Assembly: GCF_003855495.1 (NCBI RefSeq)
Contig: NZ_CP034086.1
Location: 2,455,501-2,519,500, forward strand
Length of the DNA: 64,000 nucleotides
Reading direction: 5' to 3'
Source of the DNA: Methylocystis rosea
Lineage (GTDB): Bacteria > Pseudomonadota > Alphaproteobacteria > Rhizobiales > Beijerinckiaceae
How positions within the stretch are numbered: position 1 is the stretch's first letter; each line of letters starts with the position of its first letter. The notes under the pieces are model-generated. The model was not told the DNA's origin. It saw only the letters and a program-made list of their open reading frames with translations, and did not search any database. The position numbers and the translations under genes were made by a program. Below, in pieces: positions 28,487-37,388 of the stretch.

Positions 28487-29050
28487 TCACGCCGCGGCGG
28501 CAGGCACGTCATGCGCATGCACGTCGCGGCCGGAATGTTTGGCGATAATGCGCTTGGCGGTTTCCTCAAGCGCCTCGTTTCGCGTTCGCACCCAGAGCAA
28601 CAAGCCGCCATGGTCAAGTTGCTCCTGGAGATATTTCGCGTGACGCTCCTCCATGAACTCGCCAAGCACGACGCCGATGAGGCCGCCAAATTCCGCGCCT
28701 ATCAAGCCGCTCACGAGAAGCATCGCCAGGGCTCCGCCTGACGCGAGCGCTGCGCCGGCCGCTACGGTGGCGCCGACGTAGACAAGACCGCCAATGATCG
28801 CGCCCTCTTTCTTGCTCAAAGATTCCCTCGGCGCATAGGCCACACGCGGGGCGGCGCCGTCGTCTTCGGCCGCCTCCACCTTTTCATATTTATGGCCGAG
28901 CTTGCCGACCACGGCCTTTTCGCCCGCAAGCAGGCTGATGTCGCCAAGGTCGAACCCCGAATTCAACAATTCCTCGACCGCGCTCTCGAGCACATAGCCG
29001 TCCGAGAAAACGCCAACCACCTCTCGCGCCCGCCGCTCCGCATTGGACAT
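28487..29050 (-). CDS. Glycine-zipper, general-stress-type membrane protein
   Basis: A 187-residue protein. The N-terminal 60 residues (REVVGVFSDGYVLESAVEEL, then LGDISLL) resemble the soluble domain of general stress protein 17M-type proteins, which read a cytoplasmic-looking ferredoxin-like fold. The middle (about 85-125) is a glycine/alanine-rich hydrophobic hairpin. The C terminus is charged (FMEERHAKYLQEQLDHGG) and ends in a His/Ala-rich tail. No enzymatic motif is visible. Convergent with the katE-hemerythrin pair, it may belong to the same stress response, but this is inference. Confidence 0.65.
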   Translation of the reverse strand: MSNAERRAREVVGVFSDGYVLESAVEELLNSGFDLGDISLLAGEKAVVGKLGHKYEKVEAAEDDGAAPRVAYAPRESLSKKEGAIIGGLVYVGATVAAGAALASGGALAMLLVSGLIGAEFGGLIGVVLGEFMEERHAKYLQEQLDHGGLLLWVRTRNEALEETAKRIIAKHSGRDVHAHDVPAAAA

Positions 29051-29176
29051 GCCGCCCTCCCCTAGCCTTGCACGCCTCGATCCGCTTCGAAGCGTCCCGC
29101 CGCATCCGGCTGTTCGGGGCAGAGTGCTGCCGAAGGCCGGCCCTTGGCAAGAGCCGCATTGACGCTGGCGAAGGAG

Positions 29177-30097
29177 CTAAGGAGAGCGCAAGGCGGACCG
29201 GGAAGTATCGGCAGAGGCCGCCAGCAGGGAGAGGTATTCCCAGGCCATCGTCGCGCCGGCGAGCGCGGTGATTTCGGAAACATCATAGGCCGGCGCCACC
29301 TCGACGACGTCCATTCCGACGAAGTTCAGACCGGCGAGCTTGCGGATGATCGACTGCGCCTGCCAGGTGGCCAGACCGCCGATTTCGGGGGTGCCGGTCC
29401 CCGGGGCAAAGGCCGGATCAAGCGCGTCGACGTCGAACGTCAAATAGACCGGGGCGTCGCCGACGACTTCGACGATCCGCGAGGCGATCGCCGCTGGCCC
29501 AATCTCATGCGCCTCCTGCGCGGCGACGATCGTGACGCCTTGTCCAACCGTCCAGTCGTAGACTTCGCGTTGCACCGGCGAGCGAATGCCGATCTGGATC
29601 ATGCGGCGCGCATCGACGACGCCTTCGTTGATCGCATGATAGAACATCGAGCCATGCGCATAGGGCTGGCCGAAATTATCGGGCCATGTATCGACGTGAG
29701 CGTCGAAATGAATCAACGCCAGCGGGCCGCGTCTTTTCGCGCAGGCGCGCAAGAGAGGCAGTGTGACTCCATGGTCGCCGCCAAGCGTCACGAGATGCGC
29801 ATAGGCCGACGCCTGATCCTCGATGAGCTTCAGACTTGCGGCGATGTCGCCCAGCGCGATGGCGAAATCCCCTACATCGGCGAGCGGCAGATCGATGGGG
29901 GACGTCCAGTGCGAGGGATGCTCGCCGTCGATCAACATGCGACTGGCGTGACGGATGGCCGACGGCCCGAAGCGCGCGCCGCTGCGGTTGGTCGTGCCGA
30001 TGTCGAAAGGGACGCCGGCGACGACAACCGCCGCGTCGGCGCCCGGGGCGACGCCGAGGAAGGTGGGCGGCGCGGCGAATGTCGGCGTCCCGCTCAT
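29177..30097 (-). CDS. speB: Agmatinase
   Basis: A 306-residue ureohydrolase that cleaves agmatine to putrescine and urea. The two-manganese site is spelled by GGDHGV, FDAHVDTW and FDVDALDPAFAPGTGTPE, all intact. The end of the gene (about MAWEYLSLL) is typical for the family. It overlaps the upstream arginine decarboxylase gene by four bases (ATGA), so both steps of the arginine-to-putrescine route are made together. Guanidinobutyrase or arginase activity in the same fold cannot be excluded from motifs alone, but the neighbour argues for agmatine. Confidence 0.92.
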   Translation of the reverse strand: MSGTPTFAAPPTFLGVAPGADAAVVVAGVPFDIGTTNRSGARFGPSAIRHASRMLIDGEHPSHWTSPIDLPLADVGDFAIALGDIAASLKLIEDQASAYAHLVTLGGDHGVTLPLLRACAKRRGPLALIHFDAHVDTWPDNFGQPYAHGSMFYHAINEGVVDARRMIQIGIRSPVQREVYDWTVGQGVTIVAAQEAHEIGPAAIASRIVEVVGDAPVYLTFDVDALDPAFAPGTGTPEIGGLATWQAQSIIRKLAGLNFVGMDVVEVAPAYDVSEITALAGATMAWEYLSLLAASADTSRSALRSP

Positions 30098-30663
30098 GCC
30101 AAGCCATCGAGTTTAACGAAACGGAACACCGCCGCGGCGACCGCGCAGGTCCAATCGCCGTTCGGAGCGCCTTCGGCCGCCGCGGTCAAAGACAGGCTCT
30201 CGACGATCAGTTCGCTTGTTTCATAGACCTTCTTGCGCTCATTCCAGGCGGCGTCAGGATCGAATTCGATCCCGAGCGTCGAAGCGAGCATCGTCGCCGC
30301 GAGATCTTCCGCATAATCGCCGCTCTCGCGCTCCGTCATGCCATAGCCGTGATGTTCCGAAATATAGCCGTAGAGCGTCGGCTCCCTCGGCCGCGCGAGG
30401 CCGATGCTCGCCGTGATGCGCCGTCCGGGCTCGTCGGTCTCGGCGCGCGCAAGCACCGTGAAAGTGATTTCGCCAGGCTGAAGCGTCGCGACGCCCCGCT
30501 CCACCGGAATGATTTCGCATCCCGCCGGCAGAATGGACGACACCGCCACGAGATTCTGCTGTTCGATGTCGGCGTCGCGCAGCGCATATTCGAACGCCGT
30601 CAGACGATGGCGGTGAACGCCGACGCCGCGCGTGAGAAAGACGCATTGTGGAATGGGAAACAT
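30094..30663 (-). CDS. Pyruvoyl-dependent arginine decarboxylase
   Basis: A 189-residue proenzyme of the PvlArgDC family, converting arginine to agmatine. Self-cleavage at the serine in NLVAVSSILPAGC would give a short beta chain and an alpha chain carrying the pyruvoyl group. Further family blocks are FPIPQCVFLTRGVGVH at the start, a glutamate-rich region (ISEHHGYG), and the C-terminal VYETSELIVESLSL. ATG 30663 is chosen because GGGAG lies eight bases upstream; an ATG at 30699 would add 12 residues. It is best known from archaea and chlamydiae and less common in proteobacteria. Coupled to speB downstream. Confidence 0.88.
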   Translation of the reverse strand: MFPIPQCVFLTRGVGVHRHRLTAFEYALRDADIEQQNLVAVSSILPAGCEIIPVERGVATLQPGEITFTVLARAETDEPGRRITASIGLARPREPTLYGYISEHHGYGMTERESGDYAEDLAATMLASTLGIEFDPDAAWNERKKVYETSELIVESLSLTAAAEGAPNGDWTCAVAAAVFRFVKLDGLA

Positions 30664-30829
30664 CGAACGCGCTCCCTCGCGCAAAGACCACCGCCTCAAT
30701 TAGGACAAGGCGCCCGTTCGGCCATAAGCATTTTAGCATGCTTCGTCTATGGCCTCGCGCGCGCGAACCGGCTAGCATCGTCAAGCGGGCCGCGGCGGGC
30801 GACAGTTTGGCGCAACATATCTCCATGGC

Positions 30830-31873
30830 ATGAAAATTTTGCTACTCGGCGGCTCCAACGCCGGAATGCGGGAAGGCTGGGCCTTCCAATTTCAACGGCA
30901 GGCGTCCGAGCACGAGGTCGAGAATCGTTTTCTCGGCGCGGTAGGGTCGCTCTACGGTTTGCTGGCGCTTTTGAAGATGGAGCGCGACGCGACGGCTTCT
31001 CCGGACGTCATCATTTTCGAATATTGTCTCAACGACGTTCTGCTTTTCGCCGCCGGCTGCCTGCGCCCGAAGCTCGTCGCCGACACGCTCGAAGCGATCG
31101 CGGCCTGCTGCGCCCGGCGTCGAATCCGCCTGCTGTTTCTCTGTCTGGACCCACGGCCGACGGCCTCCAAAGCGCTGCGCAGCGCAACGCGGCGCGCGCA
31201 TCGGCTCTACGCGGACGCGGCGACGCGTTATGCGACGCCCGCCATCTGGCTTGACGAGATTTTCTCGGGAAGCCCGACGGCGGCGCATTTTCAGGACGAA
31301 AACCATCTGACGATCGACGCCTCAACGGCGGTGGCCGCCGCAGTGCTGAGCCGGATCGGCGACGCGCGCGTTCCCTTGGCGCCCAACGCCGAGATTCGCT
31401 TCGATTACGTCGACGCGACCAAGGCGCAACGTCGCGGGGCATGCGAGCTACATCACATAGAATCGAAGGTTTTCGAAGGCGCGTTCATTGGTCTCAACCG
31501 ACAGAGCGAATGCTATTGGCCCGGAAGCGGCCATCTCGTCGCGCTGATGCTGCGTTCCGATGACAGAAGCGGCGAATATCTCATTCGCGCGCCGCGATGC
31601 GTCTACCGCAAGAATCCGCGCTCGAAGATGCAGGAGATCGTCGCCAATCTCATGCTGCTGCATTACGTGACGCGCGCGATCGTCACGGACCGCGGCGTCG
31701 CCATCGCAATGCCCGACGACGAAGCGGCGCTGAGGCGCGCTCCAGAGGATGCAACGCTCCTCGCCGTTCCGCCGACGGCGGATTTTTTGGACCAGACTCT
31801 CGATATCCACGCCGCGATCTTTTGGCGGCCGCGATCCATCGCGCGCAAAATCGTAGCGCTGTTGCTCCGGTGA
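30830..31873 (+). CDS. SGNH-hydrolase-like protein, unknown substrate
   Basis: A 347-residue protein without signal peptide. The start, MKILLLGGSNAG, has the serine of an SGNH block I; EYCLNDVLL fits block III with the conserved Asn; DENHLTIDA near residue 163 fits the catalytic Asp-x-x-His block V. The remaining 170 residues are a second domain of no recognised family. Such enzymes remove acyl groups from glycans or lipids. It stands alone between the divergent arginine decarboxylase gene and a convergent eipB gene, so context does not help. Confidence 0.65.
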   Translation: MKILLLGGSNAGMREGWAFQFQRQASEHEVENRFLGAVGSLYGLLALLKMERDATASPDVIIFEYCLNDVLLFAAGCLRPKLVADTLEAIAACCARRRIRLLFLCLDPRPTASKALRSATRRAHRLYADAATRYATPAIWLDEIFSGSPTAAHFQDENHLTIDASTAVAAAVLSRIGDARVPLAPNAEIRFDYVDATKAQRRGACELHHIESKVFEGAFIGLNRQSECYWPGSGHLVALMLRSDDRSGEYLIRAPRCVYRKNPRSKMQEIVANLMLLHYVTRAIVTDRGVAIAMPDDEAALRRAPEDATLLAVPPTADFLDQTLDIHAAIFWRPRSIARKIVALLLR

Positions 31874-31889
31874 ACCGCTGAACGCCGCG

Positions 31890-32711
31890 CTATTTTTTGC
31901 AGGTCGGCGTCGGCTGCAACACGAGATCCGTCATGTCGCCGCGCAGGACGAAGTCGCCGTAGTCGAGCTTCAGCGCGCGCGAGACGCCGTTTTCATAAAG
32001 GTCGAACGACAGCACATAAATCGGCTGCCCGTCCTTCTTGCCCAGCTCGAAATAGGAAATCGCAACCGGCCAGCGACGGATATTGTTGAGCGCATTCACG
32101 CGCGCGACTTTTTCCTGGGGCGGCTCGGTCGTCGGCTTGCCAATGACCGTTAAAGTATCGAACGCCTTTTCGCCGTCGCCCGTGCCGTCGAAGACCCGCG
32201 CTTCCAGCAGCTGTTCGCCGGCCGCGGCCGTTTCCACGATTTTGCGCAGATGTTCCGTCGGAAAGAGCATCGGACCGGACAGCTCCAGGCGCGTGCGCTT
32301 TGGCTTTGCAAGATCAATGGCAAGCCGGGCGTCGGCGGATTTTTTGGCCTTTCCGTCGACTTCATCGGTCCGTGAGTTGTCGACTTTGGTCTCCACCTTG
32401 AAGCGAAACTCCGCGCCGTCGCCGCCCTCGAATGTCGCCGAACGCATGTCGGAGAGCTTGGCCGCCCCTTCCGAGGGCTGCAATTCGGTGATCTGGCGAA
32501 AGTTCTGCACATAGCCCTCGCAGGCCGACCCGGAAAAGTCGAAGGCGATCCGACCGCGCGCCTGCGCCGGCGCCTTCGCGCCGCTCGATTTCAACAGGCT
32601 CAGATCATAAACAGCGCGGTGATTGGCGAGCGGCAATCCGCGCTCGGCGAACGCCTGGCCAACCGGCGTCGCCGCGCAGATCGCGGCGGCCAGCACGCGT
32701 AACGAAATCAT
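31890..32711 (-). CDS. eipB: Cell envelope integrity protein EipB (DUF1849)
   Basis: A 273-residue periplasmic protein of the alphaproteobacterial DUF1849/EipB family. A signal peptide covers about residues 1-22 (MISLRVLAAAICAATPVGQA). The family blocks are HRAVYDLSL, RGRIAFDFSGSACEGY and, near the end, SFDLYENGVSRALKLDYGDF. Two cysteines, in GSACEGY and PTPTCKK, correspond to the conserved disulfide of the spiral beta-barrel. ATG 32711 has AGAGG six bases upstream; a frame extension to 32858 is rejected. In Brucella the protein supports resistance to envelope stress. Confidence 0.9.
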   Translation of the reverse strand: MISLRVLAAAICAATPVGQAFAERGLPLANHRAVYDLSLLKSSGAKAPAQARGRIAFDFSGSACEGYVQNFRQITELQPSEGAAKLSDMRSATFEGGDGAEFRFKVETKVDNSRTDEVDGKAKKSADARLAIDLAKPKRTRLELSGPMLFPTEHLRKIVETAAAGEQLLEARVFDGTGDGEKAFDTLTVIGKPTTEPPQEKVARVNALNNIRRWPVAISYFELGKKDGQPIYVLSFDLYENGVSRALKLDYGDFVLRGDMTDLVLQPTPTCKK

Positions 32712-32819
32712 CGGACCTCTTTCTGTGTGGCGGCGCCTGCGACGCCATTGCGTCGGGTGGAGTAGGAAACTAGGGTCGCGCTCCATTGGGAGCAACGACT
32801 TTCTCTTTGAGGAGGCGCT

Positions 32820-33299
32820 ATGACCGCACCGTCCGACACCCCGCTCGCGCGGCTGCAAGCGCTGGGACTGACTCTACCCGCCGCGGCCGCGCCGGTCGCC
32901 AACTATGTTCCTTTCGTGCGCGCAGGCGCCTTGCTGTTCATATCGGGACAGCTGCCGCTCGGCGCCAATGGCGTCGACCCGGCGCATCAAGGCAAGCTCG
33001 GCGCCGGCGTCTCGCTTGAGGCCGGGCAGTCCGCCGCGCGTCAGGCGGCGCTCAACGTCCTCGCCCAAGCCAACGCCGCCGTCGGCGATCTTTCGAAACT
33101 GCGCGCCGTGCGGCTCGGCGGCTATGTCAACAGCGCGCCCGACTTCGCTTCTCTGCCGCAGGTTGTCAACGGCGCTTCCGATCTCGTCGCCGCCGTGTTG
33201 GGCGAGAATGGCAAACATGCGCGCTTCGCCGTTGGCGTCGCGCAGTTGCCGCTCGACGCCGCTGTCGAGGTGGAAGGAATCTTCGAGATTCTTCCGTGA
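32820..33299 (+). CDS. RidA-family (YjgF-like) protein
   Basis: A 159-residue trimeric-fold protein of the RidA superfamily, longer-subgroup type starting TPLARLQALGLTLP. Core motifs are NYVPFVRAGALLFISGQLP and the C-terminal GENGKHARFAVGVAQLPLDAAVEVEGIFEI. RidA itself hydrolyses reactive enamines and imines from PLP enzymes, but this subgroup keeps only part of the active site and its activity is uncertain. A GGAG site lies about nine bases upstream of the ATG. Its stop overlaps the start of the following phosphodiesterase gene (GTGA). Confidence 0.88.
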   Translation: MTAPSDTPLARLQALGLTLPAAAAPVANYVPFVRAGALLFISGQLPLGANGVDPAHQGKLGAGVSLEAGQSAARQAALNVLAQANAAVGDLSKLRAVRLGGYVNSAPDFASLPQVVNGASDLVAAVLGENGKHARFAVGVAQLPLDAAVEVEGIFEILP

Positions 33300-34063
33300 A
33301 CTCCCGGGATTTTTCGTGGCTGACGGCGCGGCCGATCGCCCACCGCGGACTGCATGATGCCTCAAAGGGCGTGATCGAAAATTCAATTTCTGCCGCCCGC
33401 GCGGCGATCGCCGCGGGCTTTGGCGTCGAATGCGACGTGCAGCTCACAGCCGACGGCGAACTCGTCGTATTTCACGACGAGACGCTGGAGCGCCTGACCG
33501 AAAGCGCCGGGGCTGTCGCGATGCGCAGCGCAAATGAGCTCAGTCGTCTGAGGCTGCGCGGCGCCAATGACGCCATTCCGAGATTTTCCGAGTTTCTCGC
33601 CGAGATCGGCGGGCGAACGCCGATCATTGTAGAGATCAAGAGCGCCTTCGATGGCGACACGACCGCCGCGCAGCGCACGGCGCTGGCGCTAGCGCGTTAC
33701 AGCGGTCCCGTCGCCGTCGAAAGTTTCGACCCCGATCAGATCGCCTTTCTTCGCGCGCGCGCCGCCGCGCTCGGGATCGCGCATCGGCCGCTTGGCGTCG
33801 TTGGCGAGGCGCATTACGACGCAGATGATTGGCCGCAGCTGTCCACCGCACAGCGCGCGGAGCTCACCCACTTTCTGCACTACAAGCGCACGCTGCCGGA
33901 CTTCCTGTCTTGGCGCGTGCGCGATCTTCCGCACGCGATTCCGCTGCTGCTGCGCGAGGCGCTCAAGGTTCCCGTGACGACCTGGACCGTGCGCTCGCCG
34001 GAGATGGCGGCGCGGGCGCGAGAATGGGCCGATCAGATTGTCTTCGAGGGCTTCGCGCCATAA
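33296..34063 (+). CDS. Glycerophosphodiester phosphodiesterase
   Basis: A 255-residue cytoplasmic GDPD. Catalytic motifs are IAHRGLHD with the first His, GVECDVQLTADGELVVFHDETLERLT with the metal Glu/Asp and second His, and a later metal Glu in PIIVEIKS. It hydrolyses glycerophosphodiesters to glycerol 3-phosphate and an alcohol. GTG 33296 overlaps the RidA-family stop, indicating coupled translation; there is no signal peptide, so it is of the UgpQ-like cytoplasmic kind. Confidence 0.9.
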   Translation: MNSRDFSWLTARPIAHRGLHDASKGVIENSISAARAAIAAGFGVECDVQLTADGELVVFHDETLERLTESAGAVAMRSANELSRLRLRGANDAIPRFSEFLAEIGGRTPIIVEIKSAFDGDTTAAQRTALALARYSGPVAVESFDPDQIAFLRARAAALGIAHRPLGVVGEAHYDADDWPQLSTAQRAELTHFLHYKRTLPDFLSWRVRDLPHAIPLLLREALKVPVTTWTVRSPEMAARAREWADQIVFEGFAP

Positions 34064-34186
34064 GCGATCGAGTCGCGCGGCGTGCGCCGCCGCATCCGCC
34101 CAAGCGACAATTCTTGTTAGCAGAGCCGATCGGGCGCGACATGGATCCCAATCGAGCGCCCCTCGATCGACGGGAGCAACATCGCC

Positions 34187-34885
34187 ATGCGCCAGCGCGG
34201 ACGCTCAATTCGCCTTGTGCTAACAATTGGGATAGCGGCGATCCTGGGAGTCGGAACAGCCATCGCCGACGTGAAAAACGGATCCTTCGACGCTGACGGC
34301 GCCCGCCGCGCAACAGGCGAAATGGATCGCGACAAGACGCTGCAATCCACCGCGCGCGCCTGTCCAGCGGACGTCTTCCGTGAGGAAGCCTCGCTTGGCG
34401 GATTGCTCCTGGGTGATGAAGCGGTTACGCGCGATCACTGCGCAGCCCGCCCTGAGGAATGCTATCAAGCCTGCATTGGCAAGCGCAGCGGCGAACACTG
34501 CTTCCGGTTGGCGCTTGCGCTTCAGGAGAACGAAAGCGTCATCGCGCCGCGCTACGCGCAGCTCCTGTTCGCCATGGCCTGTGCGCTTGGCAAGGCCTCC
34601 GGCTGCACCAACCGCGCCGCGCATATGCGCAACGCCGCCGAAGAGGGCGATCCGCTCGAGCGGCTTTCGGCCAAGGCCAGCGAGCGCTGTCAATCTCGTA
34701 GCTTTAAGATCGCCTGCGACAAAAACGATCCTTGGGGGTGCGCCATGCTCGGACAGGCGCACCACAACGGCGAGGGCGTCAAGAAAAGCGTCGCCCTCGC
34801 GCGTCGCTCCTACAGGAAATCCTGCAGGCTCGACCCAGAATTCGCCGCCTGCGATTTTTCCCGCCGCGCGCTGACGTCGATGTGA
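34187..34885 (+). CDS. Secreted cysteine-rich Sel1-like repeat protein
   Basis: A 232-residue protein with a signal peptide (LVLTIGIAAILGVGTAIA). The mature part has helical repeats with regularly spaced cysteine pairs (CAARPEECYQACIGKRSGEHC, CALGKASGC, CDKNDPWGC then GVKKSVALARRSYRKSC). This is the pattern of Sel1-like/Hcp-type proteins, which bind other proteins or envelope components. The 123 bases before it hold only the presumed promoter. Function unknown; it ends 12 bases before the convergent SulP gene. Confidence 0.7.
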   Translation: MRQRGRSIRLVLTIGIAAILGVGTAIADVKNGSFDADGARRATGEMDRDKTLQSTARACPADVFREEASLGGLLLGDEAVTRDHCAARPEECYQACIGKRSGEHCFRLALALQENESVIAPRYAQLLFAMACALGKASGCTNRAAHMRNAAEEGDPLERLSAKASERCQSRSFKIACDKNDPWGCAMLGQAHHNGEGVKKSVALARRSYRKSCRLDPEFAACDFSRRALTSM

Positions 34886-34897
34886 CTCGCCGCGGCG

Positions 34898-36463
34898 CTA
34901 TTCGGCAGGGACCAATCCGTTGACTGGCTCCAGTCCCCGCATGTCCTTGAGTTCAACGCGGATATTGTAATCGCTCGCAGCCTTTATGAAATCCTGAATC
35001 GTCTCCATGATGTCCTGATCGATAAAGCCGGCGCGCGTGCCATCGATCACGAGGTAACTGTTCTCCTCGACATTCTCGAGGTAGTTGCGCAGTTGCGCCT
35101 TGTTGAGGAAGGACACATCCTTTTGCAGGCGCAGCAGGTAGTTCCGCCCGTCGCGCGTGAGCGTGAATGCGGAGTGATAGTTTGCGCGCAACACGAAGAA
35201 GAGCCCAACGGCCATGCCGATCGCCATGCCCTTGAGGAGATCCGTCGAGAGAATTGCGCCGATCGTCACGGCAAAGGGCGCAAACTGGTTGAATCCCTTT
35301 TCATATTGCTGAACGAAGAGCTTCGGCTTCGCGAGCTTGTAGCCCGTCAGCAGCAGCACCGCCGCAAGACACGCGAGCGGAATCATATTGAGCACGCTCG
35401 CCAGGAACATCGCGCTGAGCAACAGCAGCACGCCGTGGACAAAGGACGCCACCTTGGTGTGTGCGCCGGCGTCGATGCTGGCGGAGCTGCGCACGATCAC
35501 TGCGGTGATCGGCAATCCGCCCAACATACCGCTGAGGAAATTGCCGACGCCCTGCGCTTTGAGCTCCTGATTGGTCGGCGCGATGCGCTTGAGTGGGTCG
35601 AGCTTATCGACTGCTTCGAGACTCAGCAGCGTTTCAAGGCTGCCGACCAGCGCCAAAGTGGCGGCGGTCACGTAGATCTGGACATCGATCAGCCGGGTAA
35701 AGTCCGGAAAGTTGAACTCCCGCGCGAAATCTATCGGTCCAAAGATGGCGGGAAGATTGACGAGATGTTGCGGCGCGATCGCCAAAGAGGGAAACAGCGT
35801 CTGAGCCACGACGTTATAGGCGATGCCAAACAGCACCGCGACCAGCGGACCGGGCGCGATCGAAAGGTAGCGATGCTTCTTGATGTAGGGCGTATCCCAA
35901 AGGAGCATGATCGCGAGCGATACAAGGCTGACGATCACCGCTCCCGTCGAAAAAGAGCGAAAGGCGTCCCAGAGGAAGGAGAGACGCGTGTGGCTGTCAT
36001 CCTCGAGGAACGACAAGTCGGCTTCCGCGTCGGCGTCGTAGCCAACCGCGTGCGGCAGCTGCTTCATGATCAGGATCAAGCCGATCGCCGCGAGCATGCC
36101 CTTAATCACGGCTGACGGAAAAAACGCGCCGATGACGCCCGCCCGCAGAAAACCCATCACCACTTGCAGGAGGCCCGACAGCGCCACCGCAAGCAGCATG
36201 GCGTCAAAACCAAGTTTTTCGACCGCGGCCGCGACAATGACGGTCAGGCCTGCGGCAGGACCCGAAACGCTCAACTGCGAACCGCTGACAAGAGACACCA
36301 CGAGCCCGCCGATGATCCCGGCGATAACTCCGGAGAACGGCGGGGCGCCGGAAGCGACCGCAATGCCGAGGCACAGCGGCACCGCGACGAGAAACACCAC
36401 GACCCCCGCCGGAATGTCATGATCGAGGTAGCGGACGTAATAGTCGAGATGTCTCCTAAACAC
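34898..36463 (-). CDS. SulP-family anion transporter with STAS domain
   Basis: A 521-residue inner-membrane transporter with about 12 helices, beginning DIPAGVVVFLVAVPLCLGIA and carrying the SulP core phrase LVSGSQLSVSGPAAG. The C-terminal 100 residues form a STAS domain (ENSYLVIDGTRAGFIDQDI). SulP proteins carry sulfate, bicarbonate or other anions. Because a beta-carbonic anhydrase gene lies 41 bases upstream in the same operon, bicarbonate is the best guess, as in BicA-like systems. Sulfate cannot be excluded on sequence alone. Confidence 0.88.
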   Translation of the reverse strand: MFRRHLDYYVRYLDHDIPAGVVVFLVAVPLCLGIAVASGAPPFSGVIAGIIGGLVVSLVSGSQLSVSGPAAGLTVIVAAAVEKLGFDAMLLAVALSGLLQVVMGFLRAGVIGAFFPSAVIKGMLAAIGLILIMKQLPHAVGYDADAEADLSFLEDDSHTRLSFLWDAFRSFSTGAVIVSLVSLAIMLLWDTPYIKKHRYLSIAPGPLVAVLFGIAYNVVAQTLFPSLAIAPQHLVNLPAIFGPIDFAREFNFPDFTRLIDVQIYVTAATLALVGSLETLLSLEAVDKLDPLKRIAPTNQELKAQGVGNFLSGMLGGLPITAVIVRSSASIDAGAHTKVASFVHGVLLLLSAMFLASVLNMIPLACLAAVLLLTGYKLAKPKLFVQQYEKGFNQFAPFAVTIGAILSTDLLKGMAIGMAVGLFFVLRANYHSAFTLTRDGRNYLLRLQKDVSFLNKAQLRNYLENVEENSYLVIDGTRAGFIDQDIMETIQDFIKAASDYNIRVELKDMRGLEPVNGLVPAE

Positions 36464-36504
36464 GCCTGAATTCTCCCTATGGGCGGTGTATGCCGCGCGG
36501 CCGG

Positions 36505-37155
36505 TTAGAAATCCTCGCCGCCATGTTGCTGATAGATGACGTCCACTTCGCTGCCCGGCGGCAATGTGATGAGCTGATGCAGGATTCCATCGTCGAGTCC
36601 GAACACCCAGCCGTGCAGCATCGGCTGCTGGTCCTCTTTCCAGGCGGTCTGAACAATCGAAAGTTGCGACAAACGCATCACCTGCTCGATCACATTGATT
36701 TCGACCAGTCGGTTGGCGCGTTCCGTCTGAGAGTTGAGCGCGTCGATCTCATCTCTGTGCATTCGATAGACGTCTTTGATATGCATCAGCCATTTATTGA
36801 GCAGCGCCAGATCGGGACGCTGTCGGTCAAGCGCCGCGCGAACGCCGCCGCAATTATAGTGACCGCAGACGATGACGTGCTGAACTTTGAGCACCTGCAC
36901 AGCGTATTGAATGACGCTGAGACAGTTGAAGTCCGTGGCGATCACCTGATTGGCGATGTTGCGGTGCGCGAAAATGGCGCCCGGCAGCGCGTTGACGATG
37001 ATGTCGGCGGGCACGCGGCTGTCAGAGCAGCCAATCCACAAGAATTCGGGCTTCTGATTGGCCGCGAGACGTTCGAAATAGCCGGGATCGCGCTCACGGA
37101 CTTCCTCGGCCCAGGCTTTGTTCTCAAGCAACAATTTTTCGAAGGATTTCATCAC
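36505..37155 (-). CDS. can: Beta-carbonic anhydrase
   Basis: A 216-residue beta-class enzyme interconverting carbon dioxide and bicarbonate. Zinc ligands are in CSDSRVPAD and in VCGHYNCGG, with the catalytic Asp-Arg pair in the first motif. The overall length and the opening FEKLLLENKAWAEEV match the Escherichia coli Can group. It is the first gene of a two-gene operon with the SulP transporter, so it may keep imported bicarbonate or respired carbon dioxide available for carboxylases. The 230 bases upstream contain no gene. Confidence 0.95.
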   Translation of the reverse strand: MMKSFEKLLLENKAWAEEVRERDPGYFERLAANQKPEFLWIGCSDSRVPADIIVNALPGAIFAHRNIANQVIATDFNCLSVIQYAVQVLKVQHVIVCGHYNCGGVRAALDRQRPDLALLNKWLMHIKDVYRMHRDEIDALNSQTERANRLVEINVIEQVMRLSQLSIVQTAWKEDQQPMLHGWVFGLDDGILHQLITLPPGSEVDVIYQQHGGEDF

Positions 37156-37388
37156 GCCCGTTTTCTTTCGGCCATCGCCTCAAAAGCGGTCTGGCTGCGA
37201 CAGCAATGTGACAGCGACGGAAGCCGCTCGGACAGGAGCGCGAACTACGGCGATTATCGTCGAAGTCGAGCGCCCTCGCTCAAGCAGGCGAGTCTACGAA
37301 GGTCTTGAGGTCACCACAAGTGTCCGCCGGCTTATCGGCGCATGGGGCCACGCTCATAAAACAGCCAAGGACGCCGCTCGCTTCGGGC

